Shown here: in pieces, positions 43,219 to 51,836 of the stretch
How positions within the stretch are numbered: position 1 is the stretch's first letter
How the letters are laid out: the number at the start of each line of letters is the position of its first letter
NCBI RefSeq assembly: GCF_021049265.1
Contig: NZ_CP088018.1
Location: 2,232,001 to 2,296,000 of the forward strand
Reading direction: 5' to 3'
Source: Ruania suaedae
GTDB taxonomy: Bacteria > Actinomycetota > Actinomycetes > Actinomycetales > Beutenbergiaceae
Length of the DNA stretch: 64,000 nt
The notes under the pieces: generated by a model
Told to the model about the DNA's origin: nothing
Databases searched by the model: none
What the model saw: only the letters and a program-made list of their open reading frames with translations
Translations under genes and position numbers: made by a program

Positions 43219-43818
43219 TCACCCTCCCATGCGCGGATCGTCGGTCGGGTCCTCGAACGGTGGCGGACACCCCTCCTGTGCGGCAGCCGGGCGCAACTCG
43301 TAGTGCCACGACTCGTTGGCGTAGGTCTGGCACAGCCCGAAGGCGGCGCCGAACCGCACCAGCCAGTCGATCGCGTCATAGGGCCCGATGTCGATGCCCT
43401 CCCCGAGGACATGGGCGGAGGTCTCCGCCGTCGCCACCCATCGCAGTGCCTCCTGTCTCGAGCCGTACTCGGCGATGGCCTCTTCCAGGAGCTGGTCCTG
43501 GAAGTCGGCGGAGCGCCAGCCACTGGTGATGGTGATGACCACGCCGTCCGAGCGGGCCTTGACGGTGGCGCGCTCGAGCGCGCCACGCAGCGCCGGATCG
43601 AGGTTCGCGATACCCGGCAGATGGTCGTCGAAGACGGTCGCATCCGCCGGGAGGTCGCCGCCGTCCGTGCCGATCTCCTCGGTGGCCGGACTCTCCGGTA
43701 GCGCCAGGTCGGCAGCCGAGCAGGCGCAGGTGCAGGCGAGCAGGGCGGCGGCCACGAGGGCGGCAAGCGCACCCGGGTGCCGGCGTGCGGTGCTGAGCGA
43801 CGTATGAGCGGTGGTCAT
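43219..43818 (-). CDS. Lipoprotein D-alanyl-D-alanine carboxypeptidase (M15, VanY-like)
   Basis: A 199-residue exported peptidase. Signal peptide ALAALVAAALLACTCACSA contains a lipobox-like LLAC. The M15/VanY zinc motifs are visible: SAHVLGEGIDI (SxHxxGxxxD) and ESWHYEL (the Glu base and second His), with SGWRSADFQ before. It removes the terminal D-Ala from peptidoglycan stem peptides. It is divergent from an OmpR-type two-component system, as in VanRS-VanY loci. No VanH/A/X genes follow, so it is not a full vancomycin-resistance cluster. Confidence 0.85.
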   Translation of the reverse strand: MTTAHTSLSTARRHPGALAALVAAALLACTCACSAADLALPESPATEEIGTDGGDLPADATVFDDHLPGIANLDPALRGALERATVKARSDGVVITITSGWRSADFQDQLLEEAIAEYGSRQEALRWVATAETSAHVLGEGIDIGPYDAIDWLVRFGAAFGLCQTYANESWHYELRPAAAQEGCPPPFEDPTDDPRMGG

Positions 43819-43904
43819 GCCACGACCTCAGCAGCCGCGATGTTGCCGGAGCGTATGCCGTTCCCGATACACCCGCGATAGGCCGCGCTCCCTACGCTTG
43901 GCCC

Positions 43905-44564
43905 ATGCGCGTACTGATCGTCGAGGATGAGCCCCTCATGGCCGAGGCCATCCGGGACGGTCTGCGAGGGGAGGCCATCGCTGCCGACGTGGCGCCCGAT
44001 GGCGTGACGGCGCTGGGGCTGCTCGGCACCCACCAGTACGACATCGCGGTCCTCGATCGTGACGTGCCGGGGCCCTCCGGCGACGAGATCGCCCGCCACA
44101 TCGTCGACTCCTGCAGCGGCACGCCGATCCTCATGCTCACCGCCGCCGACCGCCTCGACGACAAGGCCTCGGGCTTCGCGCTCGGTGCCGACGACTACCT
44201 GACGAAGCCGTTCCAGCTGCGCGAGCTGGTCCTGCGGCTGCGCGCCCTGGACAGGCGCCGCGCGCACCATCGCCCGCCGGTGCGGGAGATCGGCGGACTC
44301 CGAGTGGACCCGTTCCGGCGCGAGGTCCATCGCGATGGCCGGTTCATCGCCCTGACCCGCAAGCAGTTCGCCGTGCTGGAGGTGCTGGTCGCCGCCGAAG
44401 GTGGCGTCGTCAGCGCCGAGGAGCTGCTGGAGAAGGCCTGGGACGAGAACGCCGATCCGTTCACCAACGCGGTGCGGATCACCGTCTCGGCGCTGCGCAA
44501 ACGCCTCGGGGAGCCCTGGCTGATCGTGACGGTGCCGGGCGTGGGCTACCGGGTGTCGGGATGA
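43905..44564 (+). CDS. OmpR-family response regulator (VanR-like)
   Basis: A 219-residue regulator. Receiver domain: LIVEDEPLMAEAIRDGL, phosphorylated Asp in DIAVLDRDVPGPSG, conserved LTKPF Lys. C-terminal OmpR winged helix: RKQFAVLEVLVAAEGGVVSAEELLE, AVRITVSALRKRL, VPGVGYRV. Overlaps the kinase gene by ATGA. It probably controls the divergent VanY-like gene. Confidence 0.92.
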   Translation: MRVLIVEDEPLMAEAIRDGLRGEAIAADVAPDGVTALGLLGTHQYDIAVLDRDVPGPSGDEIARHIVDSCSGTPILMLTAADRLDDKASGFALGADDYLTKPFQLRELVLRLRALDRRRAHHRPPVREIGGLRVDPFRREVHRDGRFIALTRKQFAVLEVLVAAEGGVVSAEELLEKAWDENADPFTNAVRITVSALRKRLGEPWLIVTVPGVGYRVSG

Positions 44565-45640
44565 GCGCGCGCTGGCGGCTGACGCTCAGCTACGCCGGCT
44601 TCCTGACGCTGGCGGGCGTGCTCCTGCTCGCCGTCGTCTGGGTGTTCCTGTTGCGGTACGTACCCGACGGCCGGATAGACACCCGCGGCGGTTTCGTCCC
44701 CAACCGCTCGGACCTGCTGCAGGCGTTCGCCCCGGCGGCGGTGGCGGCGTTGTGCTTCCTGCTCGGGCTCGGCCTGATCGGCGGGTGGGTGCTGGCCGGC
44801 CGGATGCTGGCACCGTTGCAGCGCCTCACCCGGGCCACGCGCATCGCCGCCGGGGGGACGCTCTCGCACCGGATCCGGCTCGAGGGCAGGCGCGACGAGT
44901 TCGGGGAGCTCGCGGACGCCTTCGACGCCATGCTCGCCCAGCTCGAGGAGCACGTCGCCGCGCAGCAGCGGTTCGCCGCCAACGCCTCGCACGAGTTGCG
45001 CACCCCGCTGGCGATCACCCAGGCGGTCCTCGACGTGGCCCGGCGCGATCCCACGCGCGATCGCGCGGCGGACCTGGATCGCCTCGACCGGCTCAACTCC
45101 CGGGCGATCGCCCTCACCGAGGCGCTGTTGCTGCTCAGTCGCATCGGGAAGGCGCCCCTGCACACCCGCGCGGTGGACCTGTCGCTGTTCGCAGAGGAGG
45201 CCACCGAGACGGTGCTGCCGCTTGCCGAGCAGGGCCGGGTGGGGATCGAGGTCGACGGCACCAGCGCCGTGGCTCACGGTGAGCCCACGCTGCTGCTGCA
45301 GGCGGTGACCAACCTGGTGCACAACGCCGTCGTGCACAACCACGCCGACGGCGGGGTCACGGTGAGCACGGGCCGGCGCGGCCGGACCGCCTGGCTCGTG
45401 GTGGAGAACAGCGGTCCGGTTCTCGACCCGGGCCTCGTCGCCACGCTCACCGAGCCCTTTCAACGCGGCAGTGAGCGCCGGCGAACAGGAGCGCACGACG
45501 GCGCTGGGCTGGGCCTGGCGATCGTCTCCCGGATCGTGGAGGTGCACCACGGGCGCCTGACCTTGACCGCGCGCGAGGCGGGCGGACTGCATGTCCGCGT
45601 CGATCTGCCGCTGGAGGCGGGAGCGGGAGCGGGAGGCTGA
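44561..45640 (+). CDS. Sensor histidine kinase (VanS-like, OmpR/EnvZ class)
   Basis: A 359-residue membrane kinase: first membrane helix (SYAGFLTLAGVLLLAVVWVF), a short outer loop, second helix (LCFLLGLGLIGGWVLAGRM), HAMP, HisKA with phospho-His in ASHELRTPLAI, and HATPase with NLVHNAVVHN and GAGLGLAIVSRI. The small external loop is typical of VanS-type sensors that detect membrane or wall stress. Pairs with 43905-44564. Confidence 0.92.
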   Translation: MSARWRLTLSYAGFLTLAGVLLLAVVWVFLLRYVPDGRIDTRGGFVPNRSDLLQAFAPAAVAALCFLLGLGLIGGWVLAGRMLAPLQRLTRATRIAAGGTLSHRIRLEGRRDEFGELADAFDAMLAQLEEHVAAQQRFAANASHELRTPLAITQAVLDVARRDPTRDRAADLDRLDRLNSRAIALTEALLLLSRIGKAPLHTRAVDLSLFAEEATETVLPLAEQGRVGIEVDGTSAVAHGEPTLLLQAVTNLVHNAVVHNHADGGVTVSTGRRGRTAWLVVENSGPVLDPGLVATLTEPFQRGSERRRTGAHDGAGLGLAIVSRIVEVHHGRLTLTAREAGGLHVRVDLPLEAGAGAGG

Positions 45641-45658
45641 GGCGCACCGCCGTGCGCC
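45641..45658. terminator. Short stem-loop after two-component genes
   Basis: A 7-bp GC-rich stem (GGCGCAC and GTGCGCC) with a CGCC loop, right after the kinase stop. The stem is short, so the terminator call is tentative. Confidence 0.4.
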
Positions 45659-45753
45659 GAGTTCCCGCGAGGGCCTTGACCTTGACCCTGGGGCCGACGG
45701 TCTGCTGTGGGTCAGCCCATCCGAACGCCGGATGGTGACCAGAAGGGATGATC

Positions 45754-46242
45754 ATGACCGCTTTCGCCGTGGAGCAGCGCGCCGCCCGCCCCTGGGTGGG
45801 GGTGTCGATGACAGCCGAGCTGGCGCACTGGGATCGGGTCAACGCCCAGGTGCCGGCGATCTACGGCGCCCTGGCCGAGGCGGGCCACGCGCCGCTCGGC
45901 GGGCCGATCTACCAGTACCGGCGGCTGCGGACCGCATCCGACCCGATGGACCTGACCGTGGCCGTGCCGGTGGCCGGGACGGTCGAGATCGAAGGGTTCA
46001 CCGCGGGCGCGCTCCCGGCCGGGACCTACCTGGTGGCGCGCCCGTCCGGCGGCCCGGATGCGCTGGCCCGCACCCACCGGCAGATGTGGGACTGGGCGCA
46101 GGTGCAGGGCCTGGACCTCGCCGTCGATGAGCGCTCCGACGGCATCCACTGGCAGGCGCGCACCGAGCAGTTCCTCACCGACCCCGAGACCGCACCCGAT
46201 CGCAGCACCTGGGAGATCGAGGTCGCATACTTGGTGAGGTGA
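45754..46242 (+). CDS. GyrI-like small-molecule-binding domain protein
   Basis: A 162-residue single-domain protein of the GyrI/effector-binding (SHS2) fold: WVGVSMTAELAHWDRV, APLGGPIYQYRRL, LTVAVPVAGTVEIEGFTAG, LPAGTYLVARPSGG. ATG at 45754 has AGAAGG at better spacing than the ATG two codons upstream. It overlaps the MerR regulator by GTGA, so the two probably work together: this domain may share or buffer the ligand of the regulator. Confidence 0.8.
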   Translation: MTAFAVEQRAARPWVGVSMTAELAHWDRVNAQVPAIYGALAEAGHAPLGGPIYQYRRLRTASDPMDLTVAVPVAGTVEIEGFTAGALPAGTYLVARPSGGPDALARTHRQMWDWAQVQGLDLAVDERSDGIHWQARTEQFLTDPETAPDRSTWEIEVAYLVR

Positions 46243-47039
46243 CCGAGGCGCGGCTGTCGATCGGGGAGTTCAGTCGCCTGACGTGGCTCTCCCCGAAGGC
46301 GCTGCGGTTGTACGAGCGACGCGGGCTGCTGCAGCCCGACGCGGTCGATGAGTACACGGGTTACCGCTACTACGTCCGGTCCCAGGCCGGGCGTGCGCGC
46401 ACGATCACGCTGCTGCGCCGTGCAGGAATGCCGTTGGAACGGATCGGCGCCGTGCTGGAAGCCACGGACGAGCAGCGCCAGGACATCCTCGCTGCCTACC
46501 GTCTCGAGGCGGTGCAGGCCCACGATCGTGCCCTCGCTCTGCTCGACGGCCTCGCGCATTCCCTGGACGCCGAGCGCGACGGTGCCGGTCAGGTCTCCTG
46601 CGCCACCGTGTCGACCCGTCGGGTCCCGGAGCAGCCCTTCGTCTCGACGACGGTACGCACCACGGCGGCCGATCTGCCCACGCACATCGAGCGCTGTGCC
46701 GCGGCGCTCTCGCAGCGGGCTGGGTCGGCCGTGGCCACCCACCGGCCGCTCGTGGTCGTCTATCACGGGGAGGTCAGCTGGGAGTCCGACGGTCCGATCG
46801 AGGTGCGCATCCCGGTGGGGACGACCCAGGACGCGGACGAGGTGGAGCCGGCCGGATCGGAGGTGTTCGTCGAGGTGCCCTACGCCGAGGTGCAGTTCCC
46901 CACGATCCTTCGCTCCTTCGACGCGGTGCGGGCTGCGGCAGGCCGTGTGCCGCGTCGCCCGGAGGGCTCGCCCCGGGAGATCTACCTCGACGGCGACCCC
47001 TTCCGTTGCCAGGTGGCGCAGCGATACGTCGTCCGATAG
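46239..47039 (+). CDS. MerR-family regulator with C-terminal GyrI-like domain
   Basis: A 266-residue regulator. MerR helix-turn-helix: LSIGEFSRLTWLSPKALRLY, ERRGLLQPDAVDEYTGYRYY, then a coiled-coil dimerisation helix and a GyrI-like effector domain (FVSTTVRTTAADLP, VEVPYAEVQFPTI). It resembles BltR/TipA-type drug-sensing activators. Start is GTG overlapping the partner gene. Confidence 0.9.
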   Translation: MTEARLSIGEFSRLTWLSPKALRLYERRGLLQPDAVDEYTGYRYYVRSQAGRARTITLLRRAGMPLERIGAVLEATDEQRQDILAAYRLEAVQAHDRALALLDGLAHSLDAERDGAGQVSCATVSTRRVPEQPFVSTTVRTTAADLPTHIERCAAALSQRAGSAVATHRPLVVVYHGEVSWESDGPIEVRIPVGTTQDADEVEPAGSEVFVEVPYAEVQFPTILRSFDAVRAAAGRVPRRPEGSPREIYLDGDPFRCQVAQRYVVR

Positions 47040-47083
47040 GGCCCATTCACGAGGCGCGTCAGGCGGCGGTGGGCAGGGCGCCC

Positions 47084-47791
47084 TCAGATCCCGCCTTCGA
47101 CGGGTTGCTCGCTCCCTACTTCTCCTGAGCATGCGGTGTGGACCAGGATCGCCAGCTGAACGCGGTTCGAGAGCGCGAGCTTGGCGAGGGCAGCCGAGAG
47201 GTGCACCTTCACGCTCGAAGGTGACAGGTAGAGCTCCTGCCCGATCTCTGCGTTCGAGAGTCCCCGGGCAACCGCGGCCCCCACCTCGCGCTCACGAGCG
47301 GTCAGGGTCTCGAGACGGGCGAGGGCGGCCTGACGCTCCGTCGGCTCGGGAGGGGTCCGGCCGTCCGTGCCGCGGGTGGCCAAGGTGATCAACGACCGGG
47401 TGACCGCCGGGGAGAAGGCCGGTTCGCCGGCTGCCACGCGGCGCACGGCCTCGAGGATCTCGGCCGGCGGAGTGTCCTTGAGCAGGTACCCGCACGCACC
47501 GGCGCGCAGGGCCGAGACCACCGTGGCGTCCGCTCCGAAGGTCGTCAGCATCAACACCGACGGCGCCGCCTCGCCCATGCTCGACAGGGCTGCCGTCGCG
47601 GCCACCCCGTCCAGGCTCGGCATCCGGATGTCCATCAGGACCACCTGGGGTTGCAGGCGTGCCACGGCGCCGGCCACGTCCGCGCCGTCACCCACCTCGC
47701 CGACGACCTCGATCGAGGGGTCGGCGCCGAGCATCAGGCGCAGACCGGAGCGCACCAGCGGGTCGTCGTCGACGAGGAGCACGGTGACCAT
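47084..47791 (-). CDS. NarL/LuxR-type response regulator
   Basis: A 235-residue regulator. Receiver with VTVLLVDDDPLVRSGLRLML, phosphorylated Asp in VVLMDIRMPSLDG, LLKDTPPAEIL; LuxR helix-turn-helix LTAREREVGAAVARGLSNAEI, SSVKVHLSAALAKL. It pairs with the kinase 9 bp upstream. The divergent ABC exporter at 49249 is the likely target, via the palindrome at 49181-49209. Confidence 0.92.
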   Translation of the reverse strand: MVTVLLVDDDPLVRSGLRLMLGADPSIEVVGEVGDGADVAGAVARLQPQVVLMDIRMPSLDGVAATAALSSMGEAAPSVLMLTTFGADATVVSALRAGACGYLLKDTPPAEILEAVRRVAAGEPAFSPAVTRSLITLATRGTDGRTPPEPTERQAALARLETLTAREREVGAAVARGLSNAEIGQELYLSPSSVKVHLSAALAKLALSNRVQLAILVHTACSGEVGSEQPVEGGI

Positions 47792-47800
47792 CGCCCCAAC

Positions 47801-49141
47801 CTATGACGCCGGTTCGCCGCGCAGCGGGATCTGCGCCTCCAGCACGTGTTCGCCCTCGCGCACGGTGCGTTCGAAGGTCCCCGCGTGCACCTGCACCCGC
47901 TCGGCGAGTCCGAGCAGGCCCGAGCCTGTGCTCGCCAGCTCGGCGGCGCTGACCCCGGGCAGCACCCGGTTGCCGACCCGCACGGTCAGGCAGGGCGCCA
48001 CACCCCGGGCGTGGGCGTCGAGACGGACCCTCACCCGGCTACCCGGAGCGTGCTTGCGCGCATTGGTCAGACCTTCCTGCACGATCCGGTACGCCGTGCG
48101 CTGCACCGATTCCGGTACCGGGACGCCGGAGATCCCGGTGGTCTCGAGTTCGACCTGCTGGCCACTCCCGCGCGCCTCGGCCACCAGCGCCGCCAGCGCG
48201 CTCAGGGTCGGGGCCGGCGGTGCGGTACCGCCCTCGTCGGTTCCCGGGCCGCCGGCCGGCCCCCGCATCAGCTGCAGGACCTCTCGCAGCTCGTCCAGGG
48301 ACTGGTGGGCGCTACGGCGCACGACGGCCACCGACTCGGCCAGCGCCTCCACCGGCACCTGCGCACCGGACGCCTGCCCGAGGCGCAGCTCCAGCGCCCC
48401 GGCGTGCACGGCCAGCAGGGAGAGCCGGTGCGCGAGCACATCATGCATCTCGCGCGCGATCCGTTCACGCTCGGCGGTGCGCGCCGCCGCCACGGTGCGC
48501 TCCTGCTCCTGCCTGGCCTCCTCCACCCGCGCCACCAGCACCCGCACCAGCTGCCGGCGTGCCCGCACCATCAGGCCGGCCGTAGCGGCGAGCAGCACCC
48601 ACAGGGTCACGATCACCGTCCATGCGACCGGGTTGCCGATCTCGGCCGGCACGAACATCAGCAAGTGCGGGACGGCCAGCAGCTGGGCCAGGATCGCCAC
48701 GCCGTAGCCCCACCGCCACCCCCGGTGCAGTGCCAGCGAGAAGAACGCCACGATGAGAGCGAGGCCGCCGCTGTTGGAGACGGTGCCGATGACCGCCGCC
48801 ATGACCCCCACGACGAGCGGGAACTCCCGCCGCCACCACAGCGCCAGGCACATGAGCGCGCCACTGACCAGGTCGACCCGCCACAGCCACACCGGCACCG
48901 GGGCCGTGGACGAGAGGCCGAACGCCTCCGCCGCCCAGCCGGCCAGGCACACCGCGAAGACCAGCGCATCGACGCCCCAGTCACGGGCCGTGCGAGGGCC
49001 GGCCCCCTCCCCCGGCGCGGAACGGGGGACCCCGGTGCGGCGTGACCGTCGCCGCACCGTCCGGGCGAGCTCGCCCGGCAGCAACCAGGTGTCGATACCG
49101 CGCGCGGGGTCGCCGGTGCCGTCGCGGTCGCTGCTGCTCAT
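47801..49141 (-). CDS. Sensor histidine kinase, NarL class (HisKA_3)
   Basis: A 446-residue kinase with several hydrophobic segments in residues ~50-190, a HisKA_3 box with phospho-His (RERIAREMHDVLAHRLSLLA) and an HATPase (NARKHAPGSRVRV, STGSGLLGLAERVQVHAG). Such multi-helix, loop-poor kinases sense membrane-active compounds. Start ATG 49141. Confidence 0.92.
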   Translation of the reverse strand: MSSSDRDGTGDPARGIDTWLLPGELARTVRRRSRRTGVPRSAPGEGAGPRTARDWGVDALVFAVCLAGWAAEAFGLSSTAPVPVWLWRVDLVSGALMCLALWWRREFPLVVGVMAAVIGTVSNSGGLALIVAFFSLALHRGWRWGYGVAILAQLLAVPHLLMFVPAEIGNPVAWTVIVTLWVLLAATAGLMVRARRQLVRVLVARVEEARQEQERTVAAARTAERERIAREMHDVLAHRLSLLAVHAGALELRLGQASGAQVPVEALAESVAVVRRSAHQSLDELREVLQLMRGPAGGPGTDEGGTAPPAPTLSALAALVAEARGSGQQVELETTGISGVPVPESVQRTAYRIVQEGLTNARKHAPGSRVRVRLDAHARGVAPCLTVRVGNRVLPGVSAAELASTGSGLLGLAERVQVHAGTFERTVREGEHVLEAQIPLRGEPAS

Positions 49142-49180
49142 GGCCTCAGCGTAGGAGCGGGACGACCGGGATGGTCCTAC

Positions 49181-49209
49181 CCGATCGGTCAGCAGGTGTG
49201 ACCGATCGG
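49181..49209. promoter_or_regulatory. Perfect inverted repeat between two-component system and ABC exporter
   Basis: Perfect 11-bp arms (CCGATCGGTCA / TGACCGATCGG) with a 7-bp spacer GCAGGTG, 40 bp upstream of the exporter ATG. A second short dyad GACC-N5-GGTC lies at about 49164-49176. The spacing fits a dimeric LuxR-type regulator. Confidence 0.65.
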
Positions 49210-49248
49210 CCGATCCCGGCGCGCCCGCCGGCCGTCAGGGTGGGGACC

Positions 49249-50013
49249 ATGACTGAACCAGCACTCGCCCTGGACTCCCTGACGAAGGACTTCTCGGGCA
49301 ACCTCGCCGCCGACCGGGTCTGCTTGGACATTCCTCGAGGCTCGCTGACCGGCCTCGTCGGCCCGAACGGCGCCGGGAAGACCACCTCGCTGTCGATGGC
49401 CGTCGGGCTGTTGCGCCCCGATACCGGCACGGCCCGTGTGGCCGGCATCGACGTGTGGCGGGACCCGACCCGGGCCAAGGCCCTGCTCGGTGTCCTCCCC
49501 GACGGTCTCGCCCTGCCGGAACGACTGACCGCGAGCGAGCTGCTGCGCTATTGGGGCCTGCTGCGCGGGATGGAGCCCGCCGTCGTGACCGCCCGGACCG
49601 CTGAGCTGCTGCGCATCCTCGAGCTCGACGAGGCCGACGCCGCCGGGGTGCTGGTGATGGAGTACTCCACCGGCATGCGCAAGAAGGTCGGGCTGGCGAC
49701 GGCACTGCTGCACTCCCCGCGGGTGCTCGTGCTGGATGAGCCCTTCGAAGCGGTCGATCCCGTCAGCGCCCGGGTGCTGCGGGCCATCATGCGCCGGTTC
49801 GTCGCCGCCGGTGGATCCATCGTCATCTCCAGCCACGTGATGGCACTGGTGGAGGAGATGTGCGACCGGGTCGCGATCATCGCTCGGGGCCAGGTGCTCG
49901 CCGACGGCACCCTGACCGAGGTCCGCGGCTCCGGGAGCCTGGAGGACCGTTTCGTCGCCCTGGTCGGCGAGCGCACCATCACCGAGGAGGAGCTGTCATG
50001 GCTGGGACAGTGA
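49249..50013 (+). CDS. ABC transporter ATP-binding protein
   Basis: A 254-residue ATPase: Walker A GPNGAGKTTS, signature in variant form EYSTGMRKKVGLATALL, Walker B VLVLDEPFEAVDP and switch His in VISSHVMALVEE. This CcmA/DrrA-like type drives drug or lipid exporters with separate permeases. ATG at 49249. Its end overlaps the permease gene. Likely controlled by the adjacent NarL system. Confidence 0.92.
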   Translation: MTEPALALDSLTKDFSGNLAADRVCLDIPRGSLTGLVGPNGAGKTTSLSMAVGLLRPDTGTARVAGIDVWRDPTRAKALLGVLPDGLALPERLTASELLRYWGLLRGMEPAVVTARTAELLRILELDEADAAGVLVMEYSTGMRKKVGLATALLHSPRVLVLDEPFEAVDPVSARVLRAIMRRFVAAGGSIVISSHVMALVEEMCDRVAIIARGQVLADGTLTEVRGSGSLEDRFVALVGERTITEEELSWLGQ

Positions 50014-51791
50014 CGGTCGTGCGGCTGCTGGTCGGGCTGCGCCGCACCATCCAGGCACACAACGAGTCATGGAAACGCCCGACAGGCATCGCCCTCGGAG
50101 TCGTGGCCGCCGCCGCGACCTGGGCAGCGACGCTGCTCGCCGAGCCCGAGGCTCGTGGTGACGTCCTCGCCGTCGTGCTCGGGCTGTGGTCCCTCGGGTG
50201 GGTGATCGGACCGATCCTCGCCTCCGGGGCCTCGGTGCTGCGGCCCGAGTACTTCACCCTGCTGCCGCTCGAGCGACGCCACCTCGGCCTGGGCCTGCTG
50301 GCCTCGGTGTACGCGGGTCCGGGGGCGATCCTGACGTGCGCGGCCATGCTGGCCCTGGTGGCCCACGGCGCGCTGCTGCGCTGGTGGCTGGCGCCCGTCG
50401 GCCTGCTCGTCGCCCTGGTGTACACCCTGGGGCTGGTGGCCCTCTCCCGCGCCGTCTACGCCATCTTCGGAGCGGCCATGCGCACGCAGGTCGGCGTCGA
50501 GATCGCTGCCATGCAATACGGCCTGATGATCTCGTCGATGATGGCCGGCTGGCTCGTGCTCTTCCCCGCGGGCATCGCCGTGCCCGCGCTGCTTGCCGGC
50601 GGCGTCGGCGAGAGCACGGCCGCCACCGTCCTGCATGCGCTGCCGTTCGGCTGGCCGGGCGGAACCCTCGCCGCCGCCGCCGGGGAGCCGGCAGGGGTGC
50701 TCTGGCGCCTCGCCGCACTGATCGTGGGCGCCGCTCTGACGGTCACCGCCGCGGTGACGCTGCTGACACCGCACGTCGGCAACCGGACCGCGCGGCGCCG
50801 CCGGCAGCCGTGGGGCTCACGACGGGTGGCCCAGGGGCGAGCGGTCCGTGACCCCTGGCTGGCGCTCACCCCCACCCCGCTGGGTGCCGTGGTCGGCAAG
50901 GAGCTACGCAGCTGGCTGCGCGATCCGTGGCGCAGCCTCGAGGTACGCACCGCCGTCTGGCTCGCCGCGTTCCTCGCGCTCTTCCTCTGGATCGGCAGTC
51001 TCGGACAGGTCCCGGAGATGTTCGTCTTCGCACCGGCTGCGGCGCTGGCCACCGCGATGATGGTGGGCCTGTCGGGAGCCAACCTGTACGGGCAGGACGG
51101 CACCGCCCTGTGGATGCTCGCCGTCGCCGACTCGCCCGAGGCGGTGCGCGCGGACGTGCGCGGGAGGCAGATCGCGATCGTGCTGGTGGTGGGCCTGCCC
51201 GCCCTGGTGCTCGCCGTCGTGCTCGCCTGGCTCAGCGGTGGCTGGTTCCTGCTCGTCCCGGTGGGCGCTGCGCTGGCGGCGCTGCTCGGCGGCGGCGCCG
51301 GGATCTCCGCCCTGTTCTCCGTGGTCGGGGTGAGCGCGGGCGTGGATCCGGCCAAGCGGCGCAACGCCACCGACGCGGGTGAGAACCCGCTGCTGCTGCA
51401 GATCGGGTTCTGGGCCTCGACCCTGGTCAGCGCACCGACCTTGGCCCTCGCGGTGCTGACCGTCACCGGCGCGACGTTCACCACGCCACCCTGGTGGCCC
51501 CTCGCGCTGGTGGCCCTCGGCCTTGCCAACGGTGGGCTGGCCGCCTGGGGGCTCGGCCGCGTGGCCATGGCGGTTCTCGGGGCGCGGATGCCGGAGACCT
51601 TCGCACGACTGCGCTACCCCGGGCTGAGGCTGACACCCGGGGGGACCGGCGCCGCCGGCGATGCGGGCCCACAGTGGGCGCACACCCTCTCGGACGCGGC
51701 CCAGAAGTCCTATCTCGAGGCCCGCAAGCAGAAGGAGAAGGCGACCGGAAGGGTCACAGCCCGCGACGACGAGACGAGCGGGGCTCGCTGA
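49998..51791 (+). CDS. ABC transporter permease, multi-spanning
   Basis: A 597-residue membrane protein with about 12 hydrophobic segments, such as GIALGVVAAAATWAATLLAE, VLGLWSLGWVIGPILASGAS and LVVGLPALVLAVVLAWLSGG. A cytosolic middle part (RTARRRRQPWGSRRVAQGR) separates two halves. ATG at 49998 lies inside the end of the ATPase gene. Pairs with 49249-50013 to form an exporter of unknown cargo. Confidence 0.85.
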   Translation: MAGTVTVVRLLVGLRRTIQAHNESWKRPTGIALGVVAAAATWAATLLAEPEARGDVLAVVLGLWSLGWVIGPILASGASVLRPEYFTLLPLERRHLGLGLLASVYAGPGAILTCAAMLALVAHGALLRWWLAPVGLLVALVYTLGLVALSRAVYAIFGAAMRTQVGVEIAAMQYGLMISSMMAGWLVLFPAGIAVPALLAGGVGESTAATVLHALPFGWPGGTLAAAAGEPAGVLWRLAALIVGAALTVTAAVTLLTPHVGNRTARRRRQPWGSRRVAQGRAVRDPWLALTPTPLGAVVGKELRSWLRDPWRSLEVRTAVWLAAFLALFLWIGSLGQVPEMFVFAPAAALATAMMVGLSGANLYGQDGTALWMLAVADSPEAVRADVRGRQIAIVLVVGLPALVLAVVLAWLSGGWFLLVPVGAALAALLGGGAGISALFSVVGVSAGVDPAKRRNATDAGENPLLLQIGFWASTLVSAPTLALAVLTVTGATFTTPPWWPLALVALGLANGGLAAWGLGRVAMAVLGARMPETFARLRYPGLRLTPGGTGAAGDAGPQWAHTLSDAAQKSYLEARKQKEKATGRVTARDDETSGAR

Positions 51792-51810
51792 CCTCCCGTG
51801 CTACTCATCT

Positions 51811-51836
51811 TCATACGGTATCGTCATACGGTATGA
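51811..51836. promoter_or_regulatory. Tandem TetR-type operators overlapping the start codon
   Basis: The palindrome TCATAC-G-GTATGA (51824-51836) is preceded by a near copy TCATACGGTAT (51811-51821), 13 bp apart. The downstream copy contains the ATG of the TetR gene at 51833, so binding would block its own expression. Confidence 0.65.

Noticed and set aside
42125-43772. Upstream extension of the CPA2 antiporter across the VanY-like gene
   Set aside because: The added part is Arg/Ser/Pro-rich antisense-type sequence, while the family N-terminus starts at 43124.
43219-45640. Full vancomycin-resistance cluster
   Set aside because: Only a VanY-like peptidase and a two-component pair are present; no VanH, ligase or VanX.
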